In this document: positions 45,212-54,943 of the stretch, piece after piece
Layout: every line of letters starts with the position of its first letter
Position numbering within the stretch: position 1 is the stretch's first letter
NCBI GenBank assembly: GCA_902800305.1
Contig: CADCDP010000008.1
Location: forward strand, 1-64,000
Direction of reading: 5' to 3'
Source of the DNA: an uncultured Bacteroidales bacterium
GTDB taxonomy: Bacteria > Bacteroidota > Bacteroidia > Bacteroidales > Bacteroidaceae
Length of the DNA: 64,000 bases
Made by a program: the position numbers and the translations under genes
Notes under the pieces: model-generated
Seen by the model: only the letters and a program-made list of their open reading frames with translations
Databases searched by the model: none
What the model was told of the DNA's origin: nothing

Positions 45212-46606
45212 ATGAATATTAGTATTTTTGGATTAGGCTATGTGGGTTGCGTTGGTGCAGCCTGTTTAGCCAAGCTCGGCCACAAGGTGGTTGGAGTGGA
45301 TGTGAATGAAAATAAGGTGAGACTGATGAACGAAGGTAAACCCACGATTATTGAGGAGGGTATTGCTGAACTTTGTCAGGAGGCACATGAAAAGGGGCTG
45401 ATGTCGGCTACGACAGTGGCGGCAGAAGGTATTGCTCAAACGGAGGTGTCCTTTATCGTGGTGGGAACGCCTTCAAGTCCGGAGGGGCATCTGAATCTGA
45501 ACTACATCTATACGGTAGCAGGAAGGATTGGACGTGCACTAAAGGAGAAGAAGGAACGTGGAGACCTGAATTATATGCATTTGGTGGCTATCCGCTCAAC
45601 AGTACTACCTGGCACCAACCAGAAGGTGGGTGAAATCATTACAGAAGAGAGTGGATTGGAACGTGGTAAGGATTTCACAGTGGTGAGCAATCCGGAGTTC
45701 CTTCGTGAGGGTACTTCTGTCGAGGACTATTTCAATCCACCTTTGACCTTGGTGGGTACTGATTCTGAATATGCGGAGAAGGTGTTCCGTGAGATGTATA
45801 AGGATATCAAAGCTGAGTTTATCTGCACAGACATCAAGGTGGCAGAGATGATGAAATATGTGAACAATACCTATCATGCGCTGAAGATAGTATTTGGCAA
45901 TGAGGTGGGTAATATCTGCAAGGGATTGGATATTGACTCTCACAAAGTAATGGAGATATTCTGCAAGGATAAGCAATTGAATATCTCACCTTATTACTTT
46001 AAGCCAGGATTTGCATACGGTGGCAGTTGCCTGCCGAAGGATATGAAGGCGCTAAAAACCTTGGCACATGACCTATACGTGGATGTGCCGGTGATTGAAA
46101 GCATCTTCCAGAGTAATGAGAACCAGAAGAAGAAGGCCGTGCAGGCCATCATGGCAAAAGGAAAACGGAATATTGGTGTGCTCGGCTTGAGTTTCAAGGC
46201 TGGTACGGATGACCTGCGCTGTTCACCGATTGTGGATGTGGTGGAAACACTGTTGGGCAAAGGCTACAATATTCATATATATGACAAGAATGTGAAGGTG
46301 AGCGAGTTGACAGGCACGAACAAGGACTTCATCATGGCGAAGATTCCTCACTTGCAGCATTTTGTGACTGACAATCTGGATGAGGTGTGTCAGAAGAGTG
46401 ATGTGCTGGTTGTGACGAACAAGGAGAAGGATTTTGTGGATGTGCTGAAGAAATATCCTGGTAAGATTATTGTGGATTTGGTTCGTCAATGGAAAGAGGT
46501 AGATTATGATGGCATCTATGATGGTTTGTCATGGGGAAACATCAACATGAATACAGTCGCCCAAGGTAAAGCAATCAATATGGACTTCAAACAGACGGAA
46601 TTCTAA
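45212..46606 (+). CDS. UDP-glucose/GDP-mannose dehydrogenase, AlgD-like
   Basis: A 464-residue NAD-dependent nucleotide-sugar 6-dehydrogenase that oxidises the sugar twice to a uronic acid. NAD loop ISIFGLGYVGCVGAACLA, then IRSTVLPGT, NPEFLREGT, catalytic Cys273 in GFAYGGSCLPKD, and GLSFKAGTDDLRCSPIVD. The last motifs and overall layout match AlgD (GDP-mannose dehydrogenase) more closely than UDP-glucose enzymes, as I remember them, so GDP-mannuronate is the likelier product. GC content is clearly higher than in the genes before it. The polysaccharide probably contains a uronic acid. Confidence 0.9.
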   Translation: MNISIFGLGYVGCVGAACLAKLGHKVVGVDVNENKVRLMNEGKPTIIEEGIAELCQEAHEKGLMSATTVAAEGIAQTEVSFIVVGTPSSPEGHLNLNYIYTVAGRIGRALKEKKERGDLNYMHLVAIRSTVLPGTNQKVGEIITEESGLERGKDFTVVSNPEFLREGTSVEDYFNPPLTLVGTDSEYAEKVFREMYKDIKAEFICTDIKVAEMMKYVNNTYHALKIVFGNEVGNICKGLDIDSHKVMEIFCKDKQLNISPYYFKPGFAYGGSCLPKDMKALKTLAHDLYVDVPVIESIFQSNENQKKKAVQAIMAKGKRNIGVLGLSFKAGTDDLRCSPIVDVVETLLGKGYNIHIYDKNVKVSELTGTNKDFIMAKIPHLQHFVTDNLDEVCQKSDVLVVTNKEKDFVDVLKKYPGKIIVDLVRQWKEVDYDGIYDGLSWGNINMNTVAQGKAINMDFKQTEF

Positions 46607-46648
46607 ATTCATAATCAGAAACAGTGATGTTTTCGGACTATATATTTG

Positions 46649-47620
46649 ATGGTTGATTATTATATGGAGAAAAAACGTAATGACGGCATTGATATATTGA
46701 AATTCTTTGCCGTAATACTTATTCTTAATTCTCATTTCGATACAATATATGTTCCGCCATTTGACAAAATCGCAACAGGTGGAACAATTGGTGATGCCTT
46801 GTTTTTTCTTTGTTCGGGCTTCACAATGCTTTTAGGTCGTGAAAGTAACTTTTTCAATTTCTATAAGAAGAGAATCTATAGAATATATCCGTCTGTATTT
46901 GCATGGGCAATCATTGGAGTTATTCTCTTTAAAAGGGACGACAGTTTAATGACTTTAGTTCAAGGTGGTTGGTTTGTAAATTGTATTATGATTTACTATG
47001 TACCGATTTTCTTCATTAGGCGGTATTGTCCCAATAGAGTAAGAACATGTATTGGGGGATATACTGTGCTATTTGTTTGTGTTTATATCCTATGGAACAG
47101 ACCTGAAGATTTCAATCTACTTAAAGACCCATGGATGAAATGGTGGTTCTTGTTCTTTGTGATGTTGCTTGGTGCATATTTAGGCAAAAGTTGTCAGGAA
47201 CTGAAAACTCAGAAAACAGATTTTCTTTTCTTTGCCTTATCCGTCATTTGTTTTTATCTTTTCCATTATGCAAAGAAGTATTACATGGATATCCAAGTGC
47301 TTTCCATTCCTTCATTGATGGGAATCTGTTATTATGGTTATAGAATATGTTCACACACCAGGATTGTTAATTGCTACAATAATCATAAGGCCGTAAAATG
47401 GGTTGTTCGCTTTATTGGTGGCTTATGTCTGGAGATATATCTTATAAATTTGACTCTCATTTCTGATAAGATGAATTCACTCTTTCCATTGAATGTGTTG
47501 ATTATATTGACTGAGATTATAGTGATAGCCTACGTTGTTAGATGCCTATCAAAATTTCTCATTCAAACATTCAGTAAAGAAGATTATCGTTGGAAAGAAA
47601 TATTCCAGTTAATAATATAG
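46649..47620 (+). CDS. Acyltransferase family 3 membrane protein
   Basis: About 323 residues with roughly ten hydrophobic segments. The N-terminal signature GIDILKFFAVILILNSHF contains the conserved pattern of acyltransferase-3 proteins (the usual R/H positions are partly changed: NSHF keeps the His), followed by ALFFLCSGFTMLLG. Such proteins O-acetylate polysaccharides at the membrane. Start at ATG 46649; a second ATG at 46664 is also possible. It lies three bases from the lyase-like gene, so they are co-transcribed. Confidence 0.82.
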   Translation: MVDYYMEKKRNDGIDILKFFAVILILNSHFDTIYVPPFDKIATGGTIGDALFFLCSGFTMLLGRESNFFNFYKKRIYRIYPSVFAWAIIGVILFKRDDSLMTLVQGGWFVNCIMIYYVPIFFIRRYCPNRVRTCIGGYTVLFVCVYILWNRPEDFNLLKDPWMKWWFLFFVMLLGAYLGKSCQELKTQKTDFLFFALSVICFYLFHYAKKYYMDIQVLSIPSLMGICYYGYRICSHTRIVNCYNNHKAVKWVVRFIGGLCLEIYLINLTLISDKMNSLFPLNVLIILTEIIVIAYVVRCLSKFLIQTFSKEDYRWKEIFQLII

Positions 47621-47623
47621 TAA

Positions 47624-49435
47624 ATGGGGAAAATATCATGGTATATCAACCGACTTCGGGCAATGAATGTGCCTGAGGTCGGTTGGCGTATCAGTCAAAA
47701 GTTGATTCAGAAACAGGAACGGAAGTTGTTCGGTTCCTGTATGAGAAATGTGGGGGAAGAGGTCTGGAATCCTGCATTCAAGGGTCTTGTGTTTGACCCT
47801 GATGCTTTAGGCATTCATTGGCACAACACGGAATATACTGTTAATACAGAACTGCATCTACTGAAAGGACCCGATCATGACCAATGGCCTATGACCTTCT
47901 CCTATGATTTGGATTATAAGCAACGGGACGACTTAGGGGATGCAAGAACAAATTGGGAGAAGAACCGACATTTTGACTGGGCGCTATTGGCTAAGGTATA
48001 TTATGTAAGTAAGGATGAGACGTATCTGAAAGAACTCACAGAGAAAGTGGAGACGTGGTGTAAGGAGAATCCTTTCTTGCATGGAATATCCTGGACTTCT
48101 GCAATGGAATTAGCCATTAGAGCCATCAATTGGATGTATGCTTTGGCTTTTCTACGGGCAGCAGGGGCAGACAATGAGAAACTACAGAATGGTGCCATCA
48201 ATATGGTGGACTACCTGACGAAACACTATTCACGTTATTCTTCTGCCAATAATCACTTACTTGTTGAGGCTACAGCGATAGGCATAGCAGGTTGTGCATT
48301 CCATCATCAGGCATGGAAGGATTTGGCTATCAAGATTCTGACTGAAGAATTGGATAAGCAGAATTATCCCGATGGAGTCAATAAAGAATTAAGCCTTCAT
48401 TACCAGACATTTGGGATGGAGGCGTATCTGTTGATGGCGCACGTGAGTGGCGAGGGCAGATGGAATGAGATGATAAGGAAGGAGTGCGAGTACGTAGCTC
48501 ATGCTGCATGGAGAGAAAAGGCGGTGTGTGAATTCGGAGATGACGATGAAGGAAAGATACTGGACTTGCAAGGAGGACGATGGCACCAATGGGAATGGGT
48601 GCTCCAGTTGGGTTCACTGGTGACGGGTGAACGCTATTCCAATTTTGAGAACATCTGTGAAAATACACGATGGTTATTTTCTGATGAAGAGATTGAAACG
48701 ATCAAGAGAAAGCCTCTCTATGATAATACTCACTCAAGATGTTTCGAAGAGGGAGGTAACAGTTTTCTAAGAGACAAGGATGACCGCATACTGATTGGCA
48801 TTGACCATGCAGCACTAGGCTTTGGGTCTATCGCTGCGCATGGACATGCTGATGCATTGAGTTTTCAACTGTTGGTAGATGGAAAGCCTGTGATTACAGA
48901 CCCTGGCACATACATTTATCATTGTGACTTAGAGCACAGGAATGCATTCAGAAAGACTATCAATCATAGTACAGTGTGTGTTGGTGGTAAAGACCAAAGT
49001 GAGATGTTGGGAGCTTTCCTGTGGGGAAAAAGAGCCGAGTGCAAGTTGGAGCACTATGCCAGTGATGGCGAAACGGATGTGTTGATAGCCTGTCACGATG
49101 GGTATAAGCCCATTATCCATCAAAGGATCTTTGAATGGAATAAGGTCACCCACAAATTAAGCATGAAGGATGTTTTTACAAAAGAAACAGACTGGGTAAG
49201 TACGTTGATGTTAGGAAAAGATGTCTGCGTAACAGTACCATCAGAGGGATTGGTTGAACTGAAATCTGGAGACAATCAGATAACGATTTCAGTAAACACC
49301 CCAATAGATCAGCTAAAAATAGAAGATGCAGAGGTGAGTATGGAATATGGAGTCAAGTGCCCATCGAAAGCTATCAGAATATACGGGCATGCAAGTGTAT
49401 GTTCAGTAAATATAGACTTCAAACTACAAGCATAA
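47624..49435 (+). CDS. Heparinase II/III-like (alginate lyase-fold) protein
   Basis: A 603-residue protein with an N-terminal alpha/alpha-toroid (about 60-340; contains SAMELAIRAINWMYAL and SANNHLLVEATAIG) and a C-terminal beta-sandwich beginning HAALGFGSIAAHGHADALSF, the conserved motif of heparinase II/III. Known relatives cleave uronic-acid polymers by elimination; in synthesis loci they may trim or release the chain. It has no obvious signal peptide, which is odd for a polymer-cutting enzyme. It fits with the AlgD-like dehydrogenase two genes upstream, since its substrate would contain uronate. Confidence 0.85.
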   Translation: MGKISWYINRLRAMNVPEVGWRISQKLIQKQERKLFGSCMRNVGEEVWNPAFKGLVFDPDALGIHWHNTEYTVNTELHLLKGPDHDQWPMTFSYDLDYKQRDDLGDARTNWEKNRHFDWALLAKVYYVSKDETYLKELTEKVETWCKENPFLHGISWTSAMELAIRAINWMYALAFLRAAGADNEKLQNGAINMVDYLTKHYSRYSSANNHLLVEATAIGIAGCAFHHQAWKDLAIKILTEELDKQNYPDGVNKELSLHYQTFGMEAYLLMAHVSGEGRWNEMIRKECEYVAHAAWREKAVCEFGDDDEGKILDLQGGRWHQWEWVLQLGSLVTGERYSNFENICENTRWLFSDEEIETIKRKPLYDNTHSRCFEEGGNSFLRDKDDRILIGIDHAALGFGSIAAHGHADALSFQLLVDGKPVITDPGTYIYHCDLEHRNAFRKTINHSTVCVGGKDQSEMLGAFLWGKRAECKLEHYASDGETDVLIACHDGYKPIIHQRIFEWNKVTHKLSMKDVFTKETDWVSTLMLGKDVCVTVPSEGLVELKSGDNQITISVNTPIDQLKIEDAEVSMEYGVKCPSKAIRIYGHASVCSVNIDFKLQA

Positions 49436-49438
49436 TAA

Positions 49439-50635
49439 ATGGATAGAAAAGTATTGATTATCGTTGAGAACCTGCCAGTTCCTTTCGATACCCGCGTGTG
49501 GCAAGAGGCTACAACATTGGCCGCCAATGGTTACACGGTATCAGTAATTTGCCCCAAAGGAAAAGGGTATACGGAGGAAAAGGAATTTTTGCAAGGAGTT
49601 CACATCTATCGCCATGATTTACCAACAGAAGGTAATGGTGCTTTGGGCTATGCCAAAGAGTATTGGAGTGCACTGAAAAATGAATACAGGCTAGCCAAGC
49701 AGTGCTATAAGGAGGTGGGATTTCATTGTATTCATGGTTGTAATCCCCCAGATGATATTTGGATGGTAGCCAACCTCTTTAAGAGCAAAGGGGTGGACTA
49801 TATTTTCGATCATCACGACATTTGTCCTGAGTTGTATGAGGCAAAATTTGGCAAAACCACAGGATTGTTGTACAAGAGTCAATTGTGGCTGGAACGACAA
49901 ACCTACAAACATTGTAAGTTTGCGTTCGTGACCAACGAAAGCTATAAGAAGATAGCTATAGAGCGAGGCGGAATGAAACCAGAGGATGTGTTTGTGCTTC
50001 GTTCGGGACCGAAGTTGGAAAGATTACGTATCGTGCCGGCCAAGCCTGAGATTAAGCGTGGAAGGAAATACATGGTAGGCTATCTGGGTGTGATTGGTCA
50101 GCAGGAGGGTATCGAGTATTTGCTGAATGCAGCCAAGTATATCCGTGAAACGCTGAAACGAGATGATGTGTTTTGGGGTATCGTAGGTGGTGGTCCACAT
50201 CTGGAGGCTCTTCGCAAGCAGTGCAAAGAAATGGGGCTGGACGACATTGTGGAGTTCACTGGCCGTGTGCCTGACGAAACCCTTTTGGACTATCTGAACA
50301 CCGCAGATGTCTGTGTCAATTCGGATGAATATAATGCCATGAACGACAAATCGACGATGAACAAGATTCTAGAGTATATGGCATTAGGAAAACCCATCGT
50401 TCAGTTTGACTTGACAGAGGGCAAGTATTCAGCTCAAGAGGCTTCACTTTATGCCAAACCGAATGATGCAGAAGATATGGCTAAGAAAATCATAGAACTC
50501 TTAGAGAATCCTGAGAAACGCAAACAAATGGGAGAATACGGCCGTAACCGCGTCATCACAGAACTGAGCTGGGAACACACAAGCAAAGCACTACTTGAAG
50601 GTTATGACAGATACTTTAAGAGTAGGGGATTGTAA
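49439..50635 (+). CDS. Glycosyltransferase, GT4 family
   Basis: A 398-residue GT-B glycosyltransferase. VLIIVENLPVPFDTRVWQEA and VICPKGKGYTEE at the N-terminus, FDHHDICPELYEAKFG in the middle, and GYLGVIGQQEGIEYLLNA with NKILEYMALGKPIVQFDL at the donor site. It belongs to the conserved tail of the locus with the lyase-like and dehydrogenase genes. It starts three bases after the lyase-like gene. Confidence 0.93.
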   Translation: MDRKVLIIVENLPVPFDTRVWQEATTLAANGYTVSVICPKGKGYTEEKEFLQGVHIYRHDLPTEGNGALGYAKEYWSALKNEYRLAKQCYKEVGFHCIHGCNPPDDIWMVANLFKSKGVDYIFDHHDICPELYEAKFGKTTGLLYKSQLWLERQTYKHCKFAFVTNESYKKIAIERGGMKPEDVFVLRSGPKLERLRIVPAKPEIKRGRKYMVGYLGVIGQQEGIEYLLNAAKYIRETLKRDDVFWGIVGGGPHLEALRKQCKEMGLDDIVEFTGRVPDETLLDYLNTADVCVNSDEYNAMNDKSTMNKILEYMALGKPIVQFDLTEGKYSAQEASLYAKPNDAEDMAKKIIELLENPEKRKQMGEYGRNRVITELSWEHTSKALLEGYDRYFKSRGL

Positions 50636-50791
50636 GAATGGGTGACAGGTGGACAGGCATCATTTCACCCTGTGACGGTATGTGTTAATCCATTAAAATA
50701 AGAAATTCAAATTGGATGTCTTTTCTGCCATCCGATAAACACTTGTTTACAGAGAAGGGAAAGAGTCTTTTGTCTCATTAGATCCTAAACC

Positions 50792-51550
50792 TTGAATATT
50801 ATTCAAATACTGAATACCCATATCCTGTCAATCAGAAAACGGGACTTATTGGAGCGATTAGAACGTGGAATATTGTTCACGCCCAATGTGGACCATCTGG
50901 TGAGATTGCAGAAGGACAAGGATTTCTATGAAGCATACAAGCAGGCTAATCATATTATATGTGATAGTGTGGTGTTGCAACGACTCACTCGATTGCTGTC
51001 CTACAAAATCATAGAGTCAATACCTGGTTCTACATTGTTCCGAGATTTCTGCGACTTCCATCGGGAGGATGAGGGTTGCAAAATCTTTATTCTTGGTGGA
51101 AATGATGGAGTGCCTAAGCAGGCACAGAGGAACATTAACAAGAGGGTTGGACGCGAACTTGTTGTGGGTGCCCACAGCCCATCGTTTCAGTTTGTCAAGG
51201 ATGAACTGGAGAGCTTGGAACTAGTGAAGATGGTGAATGAGTCGTGTGCAACTGTTCTTACGGTTTGTGCTACATCACCCAAGCAGGAAGTATGGATTGC
51301 CAAATACAGACATCAATTGCCCCATGTGAAATTGTTCATGGCTTTGGGCGCAACTGTAGATTTTGAGGCAGGTAATGTGAAACGGAGCCCTAAAGTATTC
51401 CAATGCTTAGGTTTAGAGTGGTTTTGGCGATTCTGCCAAGAACCCAACCGTTTGTTTCGTCGTTATTTTATTGATGATGTGAAATTCTTCTGGTATTTTG
51501 GTCAGCAGCTACTGGGACTTTATAAGAATCCTTTTGAGAAGTCTGTATAG
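50792..51550 (+). CDS. WecG/TagA/CpsF family glycosyltransferase
   Basis: A 252-residue enzyme of family GT26, which usually adds the second sugar to the lipid-linked primer. Family motifs: LFTPNVDHLVRLQKD, ICDSVVLQRL, IFILGGNDGVPKQA, VCATSPKQEVWIAKY, and ALGATVDFEAGNVKRSPK. No ATG fits; the frame opens two codons after a stop and TTG at 50792 is the best start. It closes the polysaccharide locus. A priming phosphoglycosyltransferase and Wza/Wzc-type export proteins are absent from the window and must lie elsewhere. Confidence 0.9.
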   Translation: MNIIQILNTHILSIRKRDLLERLERGILFTPNVDHLVRLQKDKDFYEAYKQANHIICDSVVLQRLTRLLSYKIIESIPGSTLFRDFCDFHREDEGCKIFILGGNDGVPKQAQRNINKRVGRELVVGAHSPSFQFVKDELESLELVKMVNESCATVLTVCATSPKQEVWIAKYRHQLPHVKLFMALGATVDFEAGNVKRSPKVFQCLGLEWFWRFCQEPNRLFRRYFIDDVKFFWYFGQQLLGLYKNPFEKSV

Positions 51551-51634
51551 AGCGTAGGGTAGTGTGGCTACGAAGGTGAGAAGCCATACGATGCCATTCA
51601 GCACTAAAATTAATATTACTTTCAGTCTTTTCAT
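51509..51634 (-). CDS. Small 41-residue membrane protein
   Basis: A minus-strand frame encodes MKRLKVILILVLNG... with one hydrophobic helix (about residues 6-26) flanked by Lys/Arg, ending RILIKSQ. It overlaps the 3' end of the WecG-like gene tail to tail. A -7 box TACCTTTGC lies about 85 bases upstream on the same strand, next to a 37-bp palindrome, so it is probably expressed and regulated. The family is unknown to me; single-helix proteins of this size often modulate a membrane partner. Confidence 0.5.
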   Translation of the reverse strand: MKRLKVILILVLNGIVWLLTFVATLPYALYRLLKRILIKSQ

Positions 51635-51716
51635 TTAGCTACAATGTTCGGGTACTTATAGTTAGATGTTAACCTGTGGCGGTATTGCTGACGGAGTCAG
51701 GATTAAGGATTAATTA

Positions 51717-51725
51717 GCAAAGGTA
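51717..51725 (-). promoter_or_regulatory. Promoter -7 box for the small membrane protein
   Basis: TACCTTTGC on the minus strand, a perfect TAnnTTTG match, 83 bases before the start of the 41-residue frame. No -33 TTTG at normal spacing; the -33 region falls inside the palindrome at 51730-51766. Confidence 0.55.
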
Positions 51726-51729
51726 CGAA

Positions 51730-51766
51730 AATTATACATCAATGTATCATACATCGATGTATAATT
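51730..51766. promoter_or_regulatory. 37-bp palindrome, probable operator
   Basis: Two 18-base arms around a central C match at 17 of 18 positions. Each arm contains a smaller palindrome: ATACATCAATGTAT (51734-51747, imperfect) and ATACATCGATGTAT (51749-51762, perfect), 15 bases apart. This is the form of a double site for a dimeric regulator. It directly overlaps the -33 region of the minus-strand promoter, and also lies 78 bases before the + strand nucleotidyltransferase gene. Confidence 0.6.
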
Positions 51767-51843
51767 CGTGTTTTTGGGGGAATATAGGCAAAAAACGACG
51801 CAGATAGTCAGAAAATGTAGGGAAAAGGCTGCATCACATTTTG

Positions 51844-52956
51844 ATGAAGGAAACGAGGAACATAGGACTGAAATACCTTCAGTTTCTGCGATATGCTGTT
51901 GATGCCCAGGGGCAGGAGCCTGACCAACTTGACGATATGGATTGGCAGAGGCTGATGGCTTTTGCGGAGCGGCAATCTGTTATAGGGGTGGTGTATGATG
52001 GCATACAACGACTCCGTCAACGTGTGAGGATTCCGAAGCTGCAGTTGGTGCGTTGGGTGGGAAATGCATCGCAGGTTGAAGCAAGAAATATTCTGTTGAA
52101 CGAATTGTGCGTGGAGGTTTGTGATGCGTTCAGAAAGGAAGGCTTTGAGTGTTGTTTGTTGAAAGGTCAGGGCAATGCGTTGATGTATCCGAAGCCTTTG
52201 TTGAGAACCTCTGGTGATATTGATGTGTGGGTGAGGAGCGTGAACAAAGAGGTGGGTAAGAATCATGAAGTGAGGAACATCCTCCATTGGGTCAGGAAAA
52301 GGAATCCGCAGGGAAAGACGGAGTATCACCATATAGATTATGGAATGTATAAGGATGTGGATGTCGAAGTGCATTATCGTCCCACATTCATGAACAATCT
52401 GATAAACAATGGGCGACTGCAGCGATGGATGAATGAACATAAGGAGGAGCAGTTCAGTCATTGGGTGAGTCTTCCGAAAGGAGAGGGCCGTATTTGTGTC
52501 CCGACGTGGGAGTTCAATGTGGTGTTTCAACTAAGCCACATGTATAGGCACGTTCTGCAGAGCGGACTTGGATTCAAAAATTTGATTGATTTCTATTTTC
52601 TTTTAGTTAAGAGTGAGCAGATGGAAGCGAGGTGTCTTGAACGTGATTTGAGATACTTGGGATTGTCTCAGTTTGCGAGTGCCGTGATGTGGGTTCTTCG
52701 GGAAGTTTTAGGATTGGAGGAACGTTATCTGTTGGTTCCTGCAGATGAACGGAGAGGGCGTTTCCTGTTGAAAGAGGTGGTGTCGGGTGGCAACTTTGGC
52801 AAATATAACCAGAGGAATGCTCATCAAGGTGGTCAAATACAGGCAAACGTCAATAGGTTGATGCGTGATGTGAGACTGGTGCGGTATTTCCCATCAGAAT
52901 GTATATGGGAACCCATCTTTAGAATCTGGCATTTCTGTTGGAGAGTTGCTCATTGA
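51844..52956 (+). CDS. Nucleotidyltransferase family protein (NTP_transf_5-like)
   Basis: A 370-residue protein. CCLLKGQGNALMYPKP followed by RTSGDIDVWVRS is the signature of the uncharacterised nucleotidyltransferases NTP_transf_5, with D-x-D metal ligands (DID) and a later acidic partner in DVDVEVHYRP. The family often lies by polysaccharide loci in Bacteroidetes; the substrate is not known. I start at ATG 51844 although TTG at 51841 precedes it directly. It is separated from the helicase by 28 bases and may be co-transcribed with it. Confidence 0.85.
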   Translation: MKETRNIGLKYLQFLRYAVDAQGQEPDQLDDMDWQRLMAFAERQSVIGVVYDGIQRLRQRVRIPKLQLVRWVGNASQVEARNILLNELCVEVCDAFRKEGFECCLLKGQGNALMYPKPLLRTSGDIDVWVRSVNKEVGKNHEVRNILHWVRKRNPQGKTEYHHIDYGMYKDVDVEVHYRPTFMNNLINNGRLQRWMNEHKEEQFSHWVSLPKGEGRICVPTWEFNVVFQLSHMYRHVLQSGLGFKNLIDFYFLLVKSEQMEARCLERDLRYLGLSQFASAVMWVLREVLGLEERYLLVPADERRGRFLLKEVVSGGNFGKYNQRNAHQGGQIQANVNRLMRDVRLVRYFPSECIWEPIFRIWHFCWRVAH

Positions 52957-52984
52957 AAAAATCAGGCTTTAGGCTGGAAAACAA

Positions 52985-54904
52985 ATGAATAGCGAATTGA
53001 GGGATTACCAGCTTGATATGCTTTCACGGCTCATGAAGGCGTGGAAAGAGTATCAGAGTGTGATGGTGCAGATGCCTACAGGCACGGGAAAAACACACTT
53101 GATGGCAGAAGCCATTAGGGGTGAAAAACGGAATGTGAAAAGTGGAAAATGGGGAGGTGGAGTCTTGATTGTGGCACACCGTAAGGAACTGCTGGATCAG
53201 ATAAAGACTACTCTTGCATCTTTGGGGATGGATGAAGATGACGGGACGGTGAGGGTGGAGAGCATCCAAAAGCTGTCGAGACATATCGAAGAAACCGACT
53301 TTGAGCCATCAATGGTGGTCATTGACGAAGCACACCATGCGCTGGCGAAGACCTACCGACTGCTCTGGAACAGGTGGCCGAAGGCGAAGTTCTTAGGATT
53401 GACTGCCACACCTTGTAGGTTGAACAATGCACCATTCACCGATTTGTTTGACACACTCTTGCAGTCGTGGAGCATTCAGAAGTTTATCGACAAGGGCTAT
53501 TTGTCCGACTTTGAGTATGTGAGTGCCCGTCCTGACAGTCTTACTGTCCAGAAGATACGTTTGTTGAAGAAACGGGGAGCGGATGGCGATTACCAGACAA
53601 AGGAACTGTCTATGGTGATGGATGTGCCGGAAAGCATGGAGCACTTATACCAAACCTATCAGCAATTTGCGGAGGGGAAGAAGGGTATTGTATATGCCAT
53701 CGACCGCCAACATGCACAGCATATTGCAGATTATTATCAGCAGCAGGGTGTGAACTGCTGTGTGATAGAATCGAAGACTCCTGCCAAAGAGCGGCAGCAG
53801 GCTACGGACGATTATCAGAAGGGGAAGATTGATGTCATTATCAATGTGGATATTTTCTCCGAAGGGTATGACTGTCCGGAGGTGGAGTTCATCCAATTGG
53901 CACGTCCTACGTTGTCGCTGTCAAAATACCTTCAGCAGGTGGGACGAGGAATGCGTGTCTCTGAAGGGAAGCCACATGTGCTGATATTGGACATGGTGGG
54001 GTTATATCAGTTGTTCGGACTGCCTACTGTGGAACGCGATTGGAAACGAACATTCCTCGGAGAAGACTCAGGGAAAGGATTGACAGGGTTGACACGCTGT
54101 GTTGTGGTGGATGATGAAGTGCAGGAGAAGGAACTGGTGAATCTACAGATGGTGCGCATCAAGAGTGCCGGACAAAAACGTGCAGGGCTGGAAATATTCT
54201 TGCAAGATGGACGCTATGGTGTCATGCGAAATGGAAAAATCACCTGTCCGGCTAAGTTCCGATATGTGGAACGGTTGCAAAAAGGCTGTGGCTATTTTGC
54301 GCTCGGAATGTATAAGAGTCCCAGCAGAAGTGAACCGAACAGAATCATTGATGTGACTACTGTCATAGACAGGATGGGGAAGGACTTGAACATCCGTCTC
54401 TATGGGGATGTCATTTGGCGAGACGGTTTCTTTTACGGCAGGATGGCTGCTGGTCATTACCATATCGAGAATTGTTGGGATCCGGTTGGCAATTCATATT
54501 ATGATACATTCCCCGAATTTCATCACGTGGCAGGTGTGGAGATCGGGCTCGGAAACGAGCATAATCCCCCATACAACTCCTGTATGAAGTTGCGTTGTTC
54601 CACAGGAAAAGTCAGTCCTCGTTTCTATGAGTGGGAGATGTTCTACAACCCTCATATTGTCATTGCACGTGACTATCTGATTGTGAAGAAAGATCATAAC
54701 CATTCGTACCACATCTGCGGATACTTGGGTGATAGCGTGTTGGTGCAGAACGAGGAAGGTCTGGGTTATCAGCAGATATTCCGTGATGGCAGGAAAGGAG
54801 AGTCTTATAAGAGTGTACCGCAAGGGACTTCCCTCCTGATGAATTTGGAACGTCTCGGACTTCAACGAGTCAAAAGCCAACTGGAAAGAAAGTCGTTGGG
54901 TTGA
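52985..54904 (+). CDS. DEAD/DEAH-box helicase (superfamily 2)
   Basis: A 639-residue ATP-dependent helicase. Motif I MPTGTGKTHLMAE, motif II VVIDEAHHALA, motif III GLTATPCRLNN, and in the second domain VDIFSEGYDCPEVEFIQLARPT with the final QQVGRGMRV (motif VI). The C-terminal 260 residues hold repeated Tyr/Gly-rich, beta-rich units (FLQDGRYGVMRNG, RLYGDVIWRDGFFYG), which I do not recognise. It probably acts on DNA repair or RNA; the specific role is unknown. It converges with the rluA-like gene over a shared terminator. Confidence 0.92.
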   Translation: MNSELRDYQLDMLSRLMKAWKEYQSVMVQMPTGTGKTHLMAEAIRGEKRNVKSGKWGGGVLIVAHRKELLDQIKTTLASLGMDEDDGTVRVESIQKLSRHIEETDFEPSMVVIDEAHHALAKTYRLLWNRWPKAKFLGLTATPCRLNNAPFTDLFDTLLQSWSIQKFIDKGYLSDFEYVSARPDSLTVQKIRLLKKRGADGDYQTKELSMVMDVPESMEHLYQTYQQFAEGKKGIVYAIDRQHAQHIADYYQQQGVNCCVIESKTPAKERQQATDDYQKGKIDVIINVDIFSEGYDCPEVEFIQLARPTLSLSKYLQQVGRGMRVSEGKPHVLILDMVGLYQLFGLPTVERDWKRTFLGEDSGKGLTGLTRCVVVDDEVQEKELVNLQMVRIKSAGQKRAGLEIFLQDGRYGVMRNGKITCPAKFRYVERLQKGCGYFALGMYKSPSRSEPNRIIDVTTVIDRMGKDLNIRLYGDVIWRDGFFYGRMAAGHYHIENCWDPVGNSYYDTFPEFHHVAGVEIGLGNEHNPPYNSCMKLRCSTGKVSPRFYEWEMFYNPHIVIARDYLIVKKDHNHSYHICGYLGDSVLVQNEEGLGYQQIFRDGRKGESYKSVPQGTSLLMNLERLGLQRVKSQLERKSLG

Positions 54905-54943
54905 TGAATGAAAGAAGAGGGGGGCAATAACCCGTATCAAAGG

